Positions 1 to 10,867 of a DNA stretch of 64,000 nucleotides are shown piece after piece. Location: the NCBI GenBank assembly GCA_000151295.1, contig GG745332.1:1003334-1067333 (forward strand), in the 5' to 3' direction. The position numbers and the translations under genes are program-made. The first letter of the stretch is position 1. Every line of letters begins with the position of its first letter. The notes under the pieces are model-generated. The model was not told the DNA's origin and made no database searches. It saw only the letters and a program-made list of their open reading frames with translations. This stretch comes from Allomyces macrogynus ATCC 38327 (taxonomy: Eukaryota > Blastocladiomycota > Blastocladiomycetes > Blastocladiales > Blastocladiaceae).

Positions 1-417
1 GAGGGGTTTGAGAAGATTGTGAATGCAGTGGCGAGGACTGCGAATGCAGTGGTGAGGACTGAGGGTGCGCTCCTTCAAGTGAGCCGGCGAGGATGAGTGC
101 TGAGCTGCGAGACGCGCCGGGACCGCGCTAGCACCAGCCGAGATGTCGTGAGCGATGCGATGCGAGGGTTCGAGCCGCGCGCGAACGTTGTCGTTGCCGT
201 GCAGCTGGCGTGCTGCTGGCGCACGCCGCCCTCGCGGCAACCCACCGAACAAATGGAAGTGGGAGACAGGCCGTGGGATGCATGTGCTAACCACATGTGC
301 CCGTGCCCCTCCGTCGCTGCCTTCCTTTTGCTCTGGCCTCTGAAGTCGCCGGCCAGGCCAACCCATTTTGCACGCCTTCCAGCAATCGCAATGAACCGTG
401 ACTATCCGCATTCGACC
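1..417. other. Left-edge spacer upstream of the NNF1-like gene
   Basis: No gene recognised. Bases 21-62 hold two imperfect copies of a 20-base unit (GAATGCAGTGGYGAGGACTG). Open frames here are short and Arg-rich, as expected by chance in GC-rich DNA. An in-frame ATG at 391 could add nine residues to the downstream gene. Confidence 0.5.
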
Positions 418-1339
418 ATGCCTGACCCGCGATCAACCCACGACCCGGCTCCGGCGCCGCAGGCCCCATCACTGCTCGCCGACGGGCCCACGCTCCCGCT
501 CACCTCGCTCCTTGAACCGCACGACTCGCGCCGGTCCCGCAACCTGGTGGTCGCCATCGACAAGTACCTCGCCGTCTCGCTCGACCTGATTTCACCCGCC
601 AATCTCGCACCCATCTTTGCGCAACTCGCCCATGACCAGCCGGAACTCGTCGAGGCCCTGACTGCGCAGCTGCGTGCCTCAGTCCAGGCCAAGGCCACGG
701 TCGGTATTCTGCCACGCCGCGACTCGCTATTGATCCCAAGAATTTGGTCCTGACCAATACGTGGGTCCCAATCAACAGGCCCAATTGGCCGAGATTCTGG
801 AAAGCCGCCAGCTCCGCGCCCGGCTCAACACGTTGGACGCCATGGTGCAGCGCGCGCAGGTCCAAAGGAGGCCGGTCCCAACTACTTTGGACACGTACGT
901 CGGCGTTTCCGCATTTGCGCTGGCCGTGCGGTTGCATGAATGGCTGATCTGACCATCGGCATCGACCCGCGGCTAGCCATGTAATGACCCCAGCCCAGAT
1001 TGACGAGGCCGTTCGCGTCGCGACCAAGCGCACGCACGCCGAGGAGCTGCGCGCCAAAGTCGACGAGCTTGAGGCCAAGGTGGCACTCGACAGGCGCAAG
1101 TACGAGATGCGGCGCCAGCGCTTCGACCAACTTGTACAGCGAACCAACGAATTGCGAAGTCGTTTGCGCACGGTTCGCGTTTTCGCTGATATTTCTTGCT
1201 TCTCCACCCGGTTTGTCTCTGACCAGCCCTTTTTTTGAATCCATTTCAGACCTTGACGGCACAAGCATCCATTGACATGTCTGGACCGGAAATGGCGCTC
1301 GCCAATGGCAATGCGTCGGACGTGCCGGTACCACGATGA
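418..1339 (+). CDS. NNF1: Nnf1/PMF1-like kinetochore protein (Mis12/MIND complex subunit)
   Basis: Probable Nnf1 (PMF1) homologue, a coiled-coil subunit of the Mis12/MIND complex that links centromeric chromatin to the outer kinetochore. Model: exons 418-699, 779-894, 977-1172, 1250-1339; introns of 77-82 nt; all phases close; 227 residues. The first helix pair carries KYLAVSLDLISPANL and LVEALTAQLRASVQ, followed across intron 1 by AQLAEILESRQLRARLNTLD, matching my recollection of the Nnf1 pattern L-R-x-S-[IV]-Q then EILEER then LNxLD. After intron 2, THVMTPAQIDEAVRVATKR resembles the HSVMAP segment of human PMF1, and a coiled coil (ELRAKVDELEAKV) follows. Start could be the in-frame ATG at 391 instead. 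The assignment rests on remembered family patterns and on the clean splice phases. Confidence 0.72.
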
Positions 1340-1472
1340 GATCGTTTTGCAATGAAGACGCCATTTTTGATTGCTCGTCCTGCCCTCTCTGTTTTTGGAG
1401 GACTGCACTCAAGTGATCGATCGCTGAGCTGGCAAAACAGATCACAAATCTGGAATCGCCCAATCAGGCCAT

Positions 1473-3020
1473 TTATTGGTCATCCTCTCCCTCCTCCTCC
1501 TTGGGCTCCGGAATATGCCCGGCCGTGATCGAGTAATCCTCGGGCACGGTCCCATCGGGCGTCAAGTACCGGTACTGATACGGGTACTTGAGCAAGAGCG
1601 CGAGCCACGCGGCAAACCACTTCCCATCGTGCTCCTCGCGCACGATATTGTTGTAGATAAATTGCTTCTTGAACGCGAGAATCTCGTCCTTGTGTGCATC
1701 AAAGTCAATCGTGTCGCGGTCCTGGTCCTTGGCACGCTTGTTGTAGACGTCAAACAGGGTTTGCTCGAGCAAAAGGCCGAGCCCGGGTGCCTTGGGCACG
1801 TTCACCTTGGTCTCGGCCGAAAGCAGCGTCTGCTGCAGCGTAAGCGGCGTGCCCGTTTTGACGAGCAAGATGGCGAGCCCGACCATTTTGCGGATCTGGT
1901 GCAGCATGAACGACTGCCCGCGCACTTTTAGACTGAGCCATTCGCCGCACGGCTGCTTCACGCCGTCAGCGTCCGTGTAGTAGTAGGTCTCGGGCTCGCT
2001 GCACGTGAAGCTCGTGATGTACCGCTTGCAGCTCGGGTCCTTGGCGGGCTTGCCGATCGTAAAGTTGTGGTGGTTGTGCGTACCGACAAAGCCCTGCAAG
2101 ACGGCACGTACTTGCTCGAGCTGCGCGGGCGTGATACGGTAGTCGCGGTTCACGGCAAGCGTCGCCGGATCGAGCACGTAGGCGTTGGGTTCCAACAGTT
2201 CGGTCGGCGGCGTCGCGAGGCTCGGCAGGTTCGCATGCCATTCCGGCAACGGCTCAAACACGTAGGTCGGCAAAATGTACTCGTAGATGCGGCCGTCGCA
2301 GTGGTTCTTGGAATTGAACGAGCCCATGACGCGGACAATGTCCCAGACGCGGATTTGCGCGGGCAGTTGCGCGTTGATTGCAGCGACTGGGTCCTCGAGA
2401 TGGTCCACGACGAGCTTACAGGACACGAGCTGGCCTGCAGCGTGCACACCCTTATCGGTCCGCGCGGCGCGCTGGAACCCAATCTTCTTGAGGTCCTTGG
2501 CATTGTCCTGCGACACGCATTGTGCGGCAATCAGGCCCGAGAACAGGTCGCCCTCGATCGTCTTGGCGCCCGGGTTAACCTGCATCCCCTGGTACCCGGT
2601 CCCGCAAAATCCCATGAGCACGGCGACCTTGCGCTTCGGGCCGAGCCGCTTGCCGGACTTGTCGGTCGCGTCGCCCTCGGTCGCGTCAGTGGTAGCGGCA
2701 GCCGCATCGCCCTCGGCGGGAGTCGCGTCGGACGAGGATGCGGCAGTCGCGGTCGCATCAGCGACTTCGCGCGTGCGGTCGCCGTCGGTGCGCACGCGCT
2801 TGGCGTTCTTCGGGTCGTTTTTCCAGTCCTGCTTGCGCTTGGCGCCGCGGCCGCGACCGCCGCGGGCACCACCGCGACCACCGCGCGCTGGCCTGTCGGC
2901 GGATGCCGACGCTTCATTGGATGCTGCAGGTGCCGCGGGGGTGCTGTCCGCGGCAGCAGCGGGTGCGGGTGCCGGCGCGGATGCGGGCGTGGGTGCTGGC
3001 GCTTCGAGCGGGTTGGTCAT
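1473..3020 (-). CDS. PUS1: tRNA pseudouridine synthase, Pus1/TruA family
   Basis: Converts uridines to pseudouridine in tRNA and some other RNAs. Single exon, 515 residues from the ATG at 3020. The catalytic block AARTDKGVHAAGQLVSC contains the invariant Asp of TruA/Pus1 enzymes; further blocks are VLMGFCGTGYQGMQ, DGRIYEYILPTYVFEP and SFMLHQIRKMVGLAI. The first ~130 residues are Ala/Pro-rich, then Arg/Gly-rich and basic, typical of nuclear Pus1. The frame continues upstream to an ATG at 3128 that would add 36 residues rich in Arg, Ser and hydrophobics with no acidic residue, resembling a mitochondrial presequence; human PUS1 likewise makes nuclear and mitochondrial forms. It is divergent from deoxyhypusine synthase, about 350 bp away. 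Confident family call; the physiological start is open. Confidence 0.93.
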   Translation of the reverse strand: MTNPLEAPAPTPASAPAPAPAAAADSTPAAPAASNEASASADRPARGGRGGARGGRGRGAKRKQDWKNDPKNAKRVRTDGDRTREVADATATAASSSDATPAEGDAAAATTDATEGDATDKSGKRLGPKRKVAVLMGFCGTGYQGMQVNPGAKTIEGDLFSGLIAAQCVSQDNAKDLKKIGFQRAARTDKGVHAAGQLVSCKLVVDHLEDPVAAINAQLPAQIRVWDIVRVMGSFNSKNHCDGRIYEYILPTYVFEPLPEWHANLPSLATPPTELLEPNAYVLDPATLAVNRDYRITPAQLEQVRAVLQGFVGTHNHHNFTIGKPAKDPSCKRYITSFTCSEPETYYYTDADGVKQPCGEWLSLKVRGQSFMLHQIRKMVGLAILLVKTGTPLTLQQTLLSAETKVNVPKAPGLGLLLEQTLFDVYNKRAKDQDRDTIDFDAHKDEILAFKKQFIYNNIVREEHDGKWFAAWLALLLKYPYQYRYLTPDGTVPEDYSITAGHIPEPKEEEGEDDQ

Positions 3021-3368
3021 TGAGGTCCAGGTACGAGTAATGTGGCGAGCGGTGCCGAGGCGCGGAAAGAGAGCAGTCGAGACGCGTGGTTGGACAAGGG
3101 CGTGTGTGACGGCCAAAATGAATCGCATGCCGCTTTGGGTCGTCGCTCGTCGTGTTGGGTCCCGCCAGCGAGGATGGTGCGGCACACCGCAAATTCGATA
3201 ATTTGCGCGTCGATCAGGCCGCATCACATGCCGCGTTGCAAGACGGATCAAGCTGTTGCAGCCAACAACGGACCCACTCCACACGCGCAATCGCCTATTG
3301 TTGAAGTATACAATATTACCGCCGCTTCAACCACGTTGGACCAAGCAAAGCACCGACCCGCTGCAATC

Positions 3369-4780
3369 ATGTCGGGCGCCGTTCCCGAATCCGTGGCCGC
3401 GGCCGTCCTCGTCCAGTCCGCATCGCTCGAGGGCGAGCCCATTGCCAAGGGCCCCGACTTCAACCAGCCGCAGACGCTGCACTCGCTCCTCAATGGATAC
3501 AAGTCGATTGGATTCCAGGGCACCTCGCTCGGCCGCGCCATGGAGATTGTCGACAAGATGGTATGGCAGCAGAATGGGGTCAAGCGCGGCCGAACCAAAC
3601 CAACAAACTCGACCCGGCGACCAGAACCGAGACGCTGACGACCAATTCCGGGTGGGCAATATCGAGTAGAGGAATTGGACCTTGGCCGACGAGCCCATCA
3701 AGCCCGACGAGGAAGAGGACCTCAAGGACCCTAAGGCGCGCAAGCAGGTCAAGTGCAAGATCTTCCTCGGCTACACTTCAAACCTCGTCTCGTCGGGGCT
3801 GCGCGAGGTCATTCGGTACCTTGCCGAGCATAACATGGTATGGCCGTCCTCAGGCTGCCGCCGCGACTGCCGCCGCGACTGCCGCAAGCAATTTTGCTTA
3901 TTTTATGAACCCGACCTGCACGCTTAGATTGACGTGATTGTGACCACGGCGGGCGGTGTCGAAGAGGACATTATCAAGTGCCTTGGCGAGACCTACCTCG
4001 GCGACTTCCATCTCAAGGGCAAGGATTTGCGGTCCAAGGGGCTCAACCGCATTGGCAACCTGCTCGTGCCCAACGACAACTACTGCAAGTTTGAAGACTG
4101 GGTCATTCCTGTGCTGGACGAGTGCCTTGCCGAGCAGCAAAAGACGGTACACTTGTACTCTCGCGGTTCTCCCCCGCTCAAAACCGGACTCTCACTCAAT
4201 TTCCCCAAAACAGGGCCAGCCGTGGACCCCGTCGCGCCTGATCGACCGTCTCGGCGAGCGCATCAATGACCCGCGTTCCATCTACTACTGGTGCCACAGG
4301 AACAAGATCCCTGTCTACTGCCCGGCCATCACCGACGGGTCGCTTGGCGACATGATCTACTTCCACTCGTTCCGCAGCCCGGGTTTGATCGTCGACCTCG
4401 TCGCCGACATTCGCTCGATCAATAACCAGGCCGTCTACGCCAAGAAGACAGGCATGATCATTCTCGGTGGTGGGGTCGTCAAGCACCACATTTGCAACGC
4501 CAACTTGATGGTACGTTCCGGTTTTTTTGGAGCGTGGCATTTGATTTCGAGCTGAGTAACTGATGGGATGTGACGGTGCATCGTGTAGCGCAACGGCGCC
4601 GACTACGCCGTCTACATCAACACGGGCCAGGAATTTGACGGCAGCGATGCCGGTGCGCGGCCCGACGAGGCCGTGAGTTGGGGCAAGATCCGCATCGACG
4701 GCGAGTCGGCCAAGGTCTATGCCGACGCGACCATTGTCTTCCCGCTCATTGTCGCCAATACGTTTGCGCGGCGACCCTGA
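3369..4780 (+). CDS. DYS1: Deoxyhypusine synthase
   Basis: Transfers the aminobutyl group of spermidine to a lysine of eIF5A, using NAD, as the first step of hypusine formation; cytosolic. Exons 3369-3560, 3670-3837, 3928-4146, 4214-4510, 4589-4780, all phase 0; introns 67-109 nt; 355 residues, close to the ~370 of other eukaryotes. Family blocks in order: [94 protein letters not shown], and [20 protein letters not shown], which contains the active-site lysine (WGK). The segment after exon 1 is acidic and variable, as in the family. Nothing appears broken. Confidence 0.97.
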
Positions 4781-5111
4781 TCTTTTTTATTTGTGCTCTT
4801 TGTCCTCGCCAGCTCGTGTCCCTACCTCCCTAGTCGTGCCTATCTTGTAGCCAATTTTTGCCAAATGAGCTTGCTTCGCGTGATCGGTTGTGTTCCTTCG
4901 AATGCCGTGGCGGGTGTCTTTCCGAAGTGGCAGTCACAGTGACGAGCGCCAAGAAACCGGGGTACATTGCAGTGGTGCAAGAGAGAAAACAACAACACGG
5001 GTCGGCTGCCCAAAACAAAACCAAAGCGAAAAAAATAGAACGCAAATGGACAAACCAAAGTCAGCGCCAATAACCCAGCGCAACCAGCGCCGCAGGACAC
5101 CAGGTCCGCTC
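4781..5111. other. Tail-to-tail spacer
   Basis: A 331 bp 3'-3' interval between deoxyhypusine synthase and dynactin p150. A/T-richer stretches with several AAAA/TTTT runs are consistent with 3' processing signals for both genes; no gene is supported. Confidence 0.5.
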
Positions 5112-8100
5112 TCAGTTGACAAACACGGCATGCACGCGCTCCAGCTCGGCCGGACTGTACAGGTGGCACGCGACCTTGACTCCCGGTACAGGCTCGCCCA
5201 GTCCTGGTGCCGCGGCCGCTGCCGCTGCTGCTTGTGCTGCAGCGCCACGCGGTCCACCAACGACCGAGTGCACCATGGGCACACGAATCGTCCCAATCCG
5301 CGGAGCCTTATCAATCCCGGTAAGCTGAGTCGCAAACGAGAACGACGAGAACGTCGACGACGCCGAGAGTCGCCGCTCATGCCTCGCACGAGCGAGTCCG
5401 CCATGGCGAACTCCTGCGGTAACCGCGGCGGCAGCCGCATGCGGGCTCGCAGCGAGCGTGAGCCGCGCGGCACTCGCGTGCAACATCGCGGCCTTCCGAG
5501 CAAGCAGGCGTGCATTGATCCGGTCGCGCGCAAGCTGGACGGCCGGCCTCGTCTCGAGCGGGGTCCATTTCACGTCCTGGGCCTTGGGTGGCGGCGCGAC
5601 ACGCACGACGCGCGGCGACGAGGCGAGTTCGCGCGCGCGCCGCTGGAGCGACCGCGCCTCGAGGGCGACGTCGCGCAGCTTGAGTCGCGTATCGGGCGCG
5701 AGACCGCGCGCGGCCCACATGGCATCCTCTTCGTCGTCGGCGTCCGGGTCGTCGTCGTTGGACGACGAGTCGGCGTCGAAGGGGCGCCGCACGCTTTCGA
5801 TGGTGAAAGGTTTCGGGATCGGGTCGTCGGCGGATGGCGTGCTGCGCTCGACGACCATCGGGAGCTTGCAGTCGTCGAGTTGCTTGAGCAGGGTCCGCGC
5901 CTTGAGCCGCGCGTTTTCGGCGCGCAGGTGCGCGACGGCAGCGACCAACGCGTCCTGCGACGCGGCGGCTGCGACGGGCGCCTGTCGCGGCAGGAGCGTG
6001 CCGAGCCCAGACGTGCCCGGCGCCGCCGCGTGGCGGTTGTGGCTCTCGGCAGCCTTGAGCCGGCGCTGCAGGTCGCGGTTGACTTTTTCGAGCTCCGACG
6101 CCTCTTCCTTGAGCGAGTCGACGAACCGGTTGAGATTGACGAGTTCGCTGCGCTGCGTGTCAATGGTGCGCTGCAACTCATCGACCTGTTGCGCCGTATG
6201 CTGCTGCAGGGCCAGCGTCTCGCGCTGGTACTGGCGCGACTCGAGCAGCTGGCATTTGACGACCAATTCGCGCACTTCCTCCTCTTTGACGCGCAATTGC
6301 GTGACGGCAGCCGTGAGCCGGTCGGTCAAGTCGGCGACGCGCTTCTCCATCTCCACATTGGCGGGCCGCTCGCGCTTGAGCTGGTCGCTGCGCAACGCCC
6401 ACGGCGGCATGACCGAGGGCTCGTTGCGGACCGAGTCGCCCGCCGCGAGCGCGCGCTGAGCCGTGGCCGACTCGAGCAGCGCCGCGTCGGTCGACGTGCG
6501 CTTGATCAAATCGACCAAGTGGCTGAGCGGCAAGGACTCGGTGCGGTCAAAGTGCTTGAGCGTCGCGTTGGCGACGACCGCCGGCAAGTCGAGCTCGTCG
6601 TGCTCGGCATTGGCCGTGGTCAGGTGCTCGCGCAGGTCCTTGAGGTAAGCGACGGCGAGCTGCGCGTTACCGAGCAGACCCATGAGCGAATCACTCGCGA
6701 CGGGCCCGCCCTGGTTCTCGCGCAACATGCGCGCGAGTTTGCGCACGGCGGCACGCGTCGAGTTCATGTTGGTCGTGAGCGGGTCAATCAGCCCGTCAAA
6801 CACAGGCACGGCGACCATGGTCGCGACCGTGACGCCGGCACGCGTCATCAAATTATCAATCCCCTGCAACGAGACGAGCTGGGCCTGCCGCATCACGTAC
6901 GGCGTGCATGTAGGCGCCGCATTTGCGCCGGCCGCCTGCGTGTTGGACGTGAGCAGGTAGTCGAGCTGGTGGTTGACGCGGCCCAAGTCCGGGAGAACCG
7001 CCGACGGTCGCAACTCGCCCTCCTGCTTGAGCACGTCGAGAAACGCGTCGAGCCGCTTTTCGGCGCCCGACAGATCCTGGTGAATCTTGCCCATGGCGAG
7101 GAACTGTTCGGGGGTGCACGTTTCCATGTGTGCGGCGAGCGCACGGCACGAGCCGCGCAACCACTCGAACGCATGTTGCAGCTCCATCTTGGGCAGCGAC
7201 TCGCCGGCGCCCGGCAACGACTCGCGGTTGTTGGTCGGCCCATTGGTGAGCGCGTCCGTGGCCGAGGCCGTTTGCTTGATGAGCACGTGCGCCTTGAACT
7301 CGAGCCGGCGAATCATGAGCAGCGACTGGATCGGGTCCTGTTCCGAGACAAAGAACGAGTCGGGCAAGTAGGCCTGCAGCAGCGCGACATGTTCCTTGGC
7401 CTGGTTGGCCTCGAGCGTTTCGAGTTCCAAGTCGATCGTCTTGGCCTGCACCTTCATCGCGTGGCTCTGCAGCTTGAGGTTGAGCGCGAGCATTTCCTGC
7501 GACTGCTGCTGAATCCCGTCGGCGCCTGGCGACGCCTCGGCACCCGCCTTTTCGCGCATTTCCTCGAGCTCGCGCGTGAGCGACTTGACGAGTTCGCGGA
7601 ACTGCTGGATCGTGCGCTCGTAATCGGCAAGTGCCTCCTCGTTCTTGGTCACGGCGAGCACAAGTTTCTGCACTTCCTGCTCGCGCGTCTCGAGTTCGGC
7701 CGAGAGTTCGCGCTCCGTGAGAATATGGTTCTCCTCGAGCTCCTCGTTCAATTCCTTAAGCGCCTCGAGATCGTCGAGGTACCGCTGCATCTCGTCCATC
7801 TTCTCGTTGAGCTGCAAGTTCTTTTCCGTGAGTTCCTCGACCATATCCTCGGCGCCCGCCGCGTCCTCGAGTGCGGCCCGCAACTCCTCGATCGTCTCCT
7901 CGGCGACCGACAGCCGCTCGCGCGTGAGCCGGAACTGTTCCTTGACATCGGCGGCTTGCGCGACCTCCTTTTCGAGCAGCTTGATCCGGTGCGTCGTATC
8001 CTCTTCCAACGCGTCGCGCGACTCCTTGAGCGTGATGAGCGCCTCCTTGAGCCGGTCATTCTGCCGCGTCAGCTGCAAGATCGCCGTCGGGTCGCCCGCC

Positions 8101-10057
8101 ATTTCGTTCGCCTCGACCTCGCCCAATTCCTTTTCGCCCTGCAAGACCTCGAGATCCAACTGCACTTCCTCGAGCTTATCCTTGACCGCGTCCAATTCCG
8201 CCTGCAGAGCTTCGTTCTTCTCCTCGGCCATTTCCTTGTCGAGTGTGACCAGCTCGAGGTTATCGTTGGCCTCCTGCACTTTAAAATCCAGCTCCTCCTT
8301 TTCCTCGGCCAGGTCCTTGACCTGCTTGCGCAGCTCACGCACTTCGATTTGAATCTCGTGCAACTTATCGGCCATCTTGTCGCGCGCGTGCGCGGCCGAC
8401 TCGGCGGCCGCACGCAACTCGTCGATGTCGCGCAACTTTTGGATATCCTCTTGCCGCTTTTGCTCGAGCCCCTTGAGCTTGAACCGCAATTCGTCGTACT
8501 CCTTTTGCGTGATCGGCGCGGGTTGCTGCCCAGCCGGAATCCCGGGCGTCGTGCCGCGTGCGATGGGGGTTGACGGCGCCAAGGGCACGGGGGTCGTGGA
8601 CGGTGGGGTGGCGGGCGGCGCGGGCCACGCGGACGGCGGCGGGATCGCCCCGTTGGGCAGCGCCTCGATCGGACTGCCGGGCGTTTCGGGCCGGATAACG
8701 GCGGCGCGCTTGGCGATCGGTGCGGCGACGGGGACTGTAGGTACGATCGGGACAATCGGCGCGGTAGCGGCGGGAGCCGGAGGCGCGGGGGCAGGAGCCG
8801 CGGGCGCCGCGGCGAGCCCCGAGCCGGGCAGCGGGGGCAGCGAGTCAGGAGCAGGTGCGCGGGCGACGGCGTTGGTCAATTGCGCGCGGAGAGCGTTCTC
8901 TTCGGCAAGCAACGCCTGCTCGGCGGCTTCTTCCTCTTCGAGCCGGCGCAGTTCCGCGTCAATGTCAGCGTCGTCCATGTCTTCAATGTCGAGATCGTCG
9001 TCATCGTCGGCGGCGGCAAGCGCTGATTCGTCGGCCGCAGCAGGTTGCGGCGCGGGAGCGGCCTTGGGCGTTGCCCCTGGAGGCGGCGGCCGCTGCGCGA
9101 CAACCACGGGCGTAGGTTCAGGCGCCGCTGCTGCAGGCTTTGGCGGTTCCAACTCCGGCTCTGGCTCGGGTTCCGGGACCGACGCGGGGGACGTGACGCG
9201 CGAGATGATTGTCGACGGCGAATCCGCACGGCTCGGTGCATCAATCGCCGCGGAGACAGCCGGCGACGCCGTGGCCGTTCGCACTGGCATCGACGGTTCG
9301 CGCGCGGGCGCCGTCGCGGGCCTCGCCGCCACGGGCGACGCGAGCGCGGTCGGGCGAGCGGGCGGTGCCGTCGCAGGCGCCGACGCTGGCCCCGACGGCG
9401 TCCGAGACGGCGGCGGGACCGTGACGGGCGGCGGGATTTCGTTAGACGGGGTACTCCCGCGCCGCACGGGCGGGGATTGCCGTGCCGGGTGGTTGGCATG
9501 GTCCATGATCGCAGCAGCCGCGGTCATGCGCGACGGCGGGCGGTCAATCAGGTCGGGTTGTGCCGCGGCGGGCGTGGCGGCGCGCGAGATCGGGCCTGTC
9601 GATGCGGACCGCAGGGACGCGGCCGAGGTCGACGCAATGATGCTCATGCGCTTGTTGGCGGCGCGCGGCGAACCGCCCGGGGTCGGCGTCGACGTGCCGG
9701 ACGCACCGACGCGGCTCGGGCGCGAAACGCGCGAAGGTGTGGGCACGGCCTGAGGGGGACGGCGGAGTCAGTCGGGGATCGGTTATGGTGGAGAGTGGGG
9801 GTAAGCAAAGCAGGATGCCGTACATCGAGCGGTTTGACCTGGCTCGCGCGCAGGAACAGGCCGTACTCTGGACGGCAGGTGAAGTAGCGCTTGCCAAGGA
9901 CGGAGCCGTCGTTCTTGCCGCGCTGCTCGTCGAGCTCGACACCGACCCAGCGGCCCGTGGCAAACGTGGTTGAGCCGATGAAGCGCACGGTACCGTGCCC
10001 GCTCGTGCAGGTGACGCGCGTGCCAACGGCAATCGAATCACTCGAGGACGACGACAT
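5112..10057 (-). CDS. NIP100: Dynactin large subunit p150Glued
   Basis: Largest dynactin subunit; binds microtubules and dynein and is needed for processive retrograde transport and spindle/nuclear positioning. Exon 1 is 10057-9824 and exon 2 is 9749-5112, separated by a 74-nt intron (phase 0); 1,623 residues, longer than the ~1,280 of human p150. Residues ~10-75 form the CAP-Gly domain with the signature GKNDG (residues 47-51) in [21 protein letters not shown] ~400-residue Ala/Pro/Ser-rich linker follows, then a long heptad-repeat coiled coil (EKKNEAL-type heptads, ~residues 490-830), then the dynactin domain ([53 protein letters not shown]) and a second coiled coil. The unusually long proline-rich linker explains most of the extra length. 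The opposite strand has very long open frames, which are shadows. Confidence 0.95.
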
Positions 10058-10867
10058 GGTGGTGTTGGTGGCGGTGCGGCTCGGTTCGAATCGGGGCTGT
10101 GTCGTGGCGGTCGGGGATGAGCAGGCCGGCCAGGGCCAAAGCTAGACTTGCTTGGTCCCGGTGGTGGTGTGGATGCTGACGTCGGTGCTGGTAATGCCTG
10201 CTGCAGGTGTTGCCGTGAACAGACGAGGACTGGTCGGGCGATGGCGTGCAGGCGGTCGAGCAGCTGGCCGCGGGTCGAGCACGCGCGAATTCGAGGTGGA
10301 TCGCGCTCGGGGAACCGATTGCCGCAAGTGCGCGGCCACGGCGCGCAGCGTGAAGGCGCGGTCGTCGTCGTCGCGGTGGGCGTGTACGGTGGCCGTGGTG
10401 CAGAGACTGCCGACGGTGGCGGCGGCCAGGCACATCTATCTTCGTCTTGCCTGTGCCGCTGGGCAGCCCAGGGTAACCTGATCGCGTGGCCGCACCGCAA
10501 GGTTCCCTGACAGTGCACGTGCTTGGGGAGGGCTCCCGGCGCAAAACATAATCTTGACGTGGCACCGGCGCACGCCTGTCTCTCGCGCGTGTTTCGCGCA
10601 CAGAAACGCGTCGCGCGACAAGTTGCACACAAGCGACACCGCCGCCCACCTCAACAGAGCCCTCTAGACTCTCGCCCAGGCAGCACGACACGCTCGACGC
10701 TCCTCGCCACCGCCCACATCTGCCGGCCGCCTGGACACGCCTGCCGCCGTCATAAAGATCGAGTGCCGCTTGCAAGACGCGTCGAGCGCAAGTCTCGCTC
10801 GTCCTCTCGTCGAACGCAACAACCAGTCAACCAACCAACGAACACCGCGCCCGTCTTGCTCACCAGC
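10058..10867. other. Divergent spacer between dynactin p150 and C2 gene 1
   Basis: About 0.8 kb separating the 5' ends of two divergent genes, so it should contain both promoters and 5' untranslated regions. Open frames on both strands are Arg/Cys-rich and do not resemble a protein family. No clear TATA box was seen. Confidence 0.5.

Noticed and set aside
2067..3023. Plus-strand ORF of 318 codons
   Set aside because: Antisense shadow of PUS1 with low-complexity composition.
4890..9753. Very long open frames (1,227 and 458 codons) on the plus strand opposite dynactin p150
   Set aside because: They lie entirely antisense to a clear CAP-Gly/coiled-coil gene, are rich in Arg, Ser and Ala, and match no family; high GC with biased codons produces such shadows.
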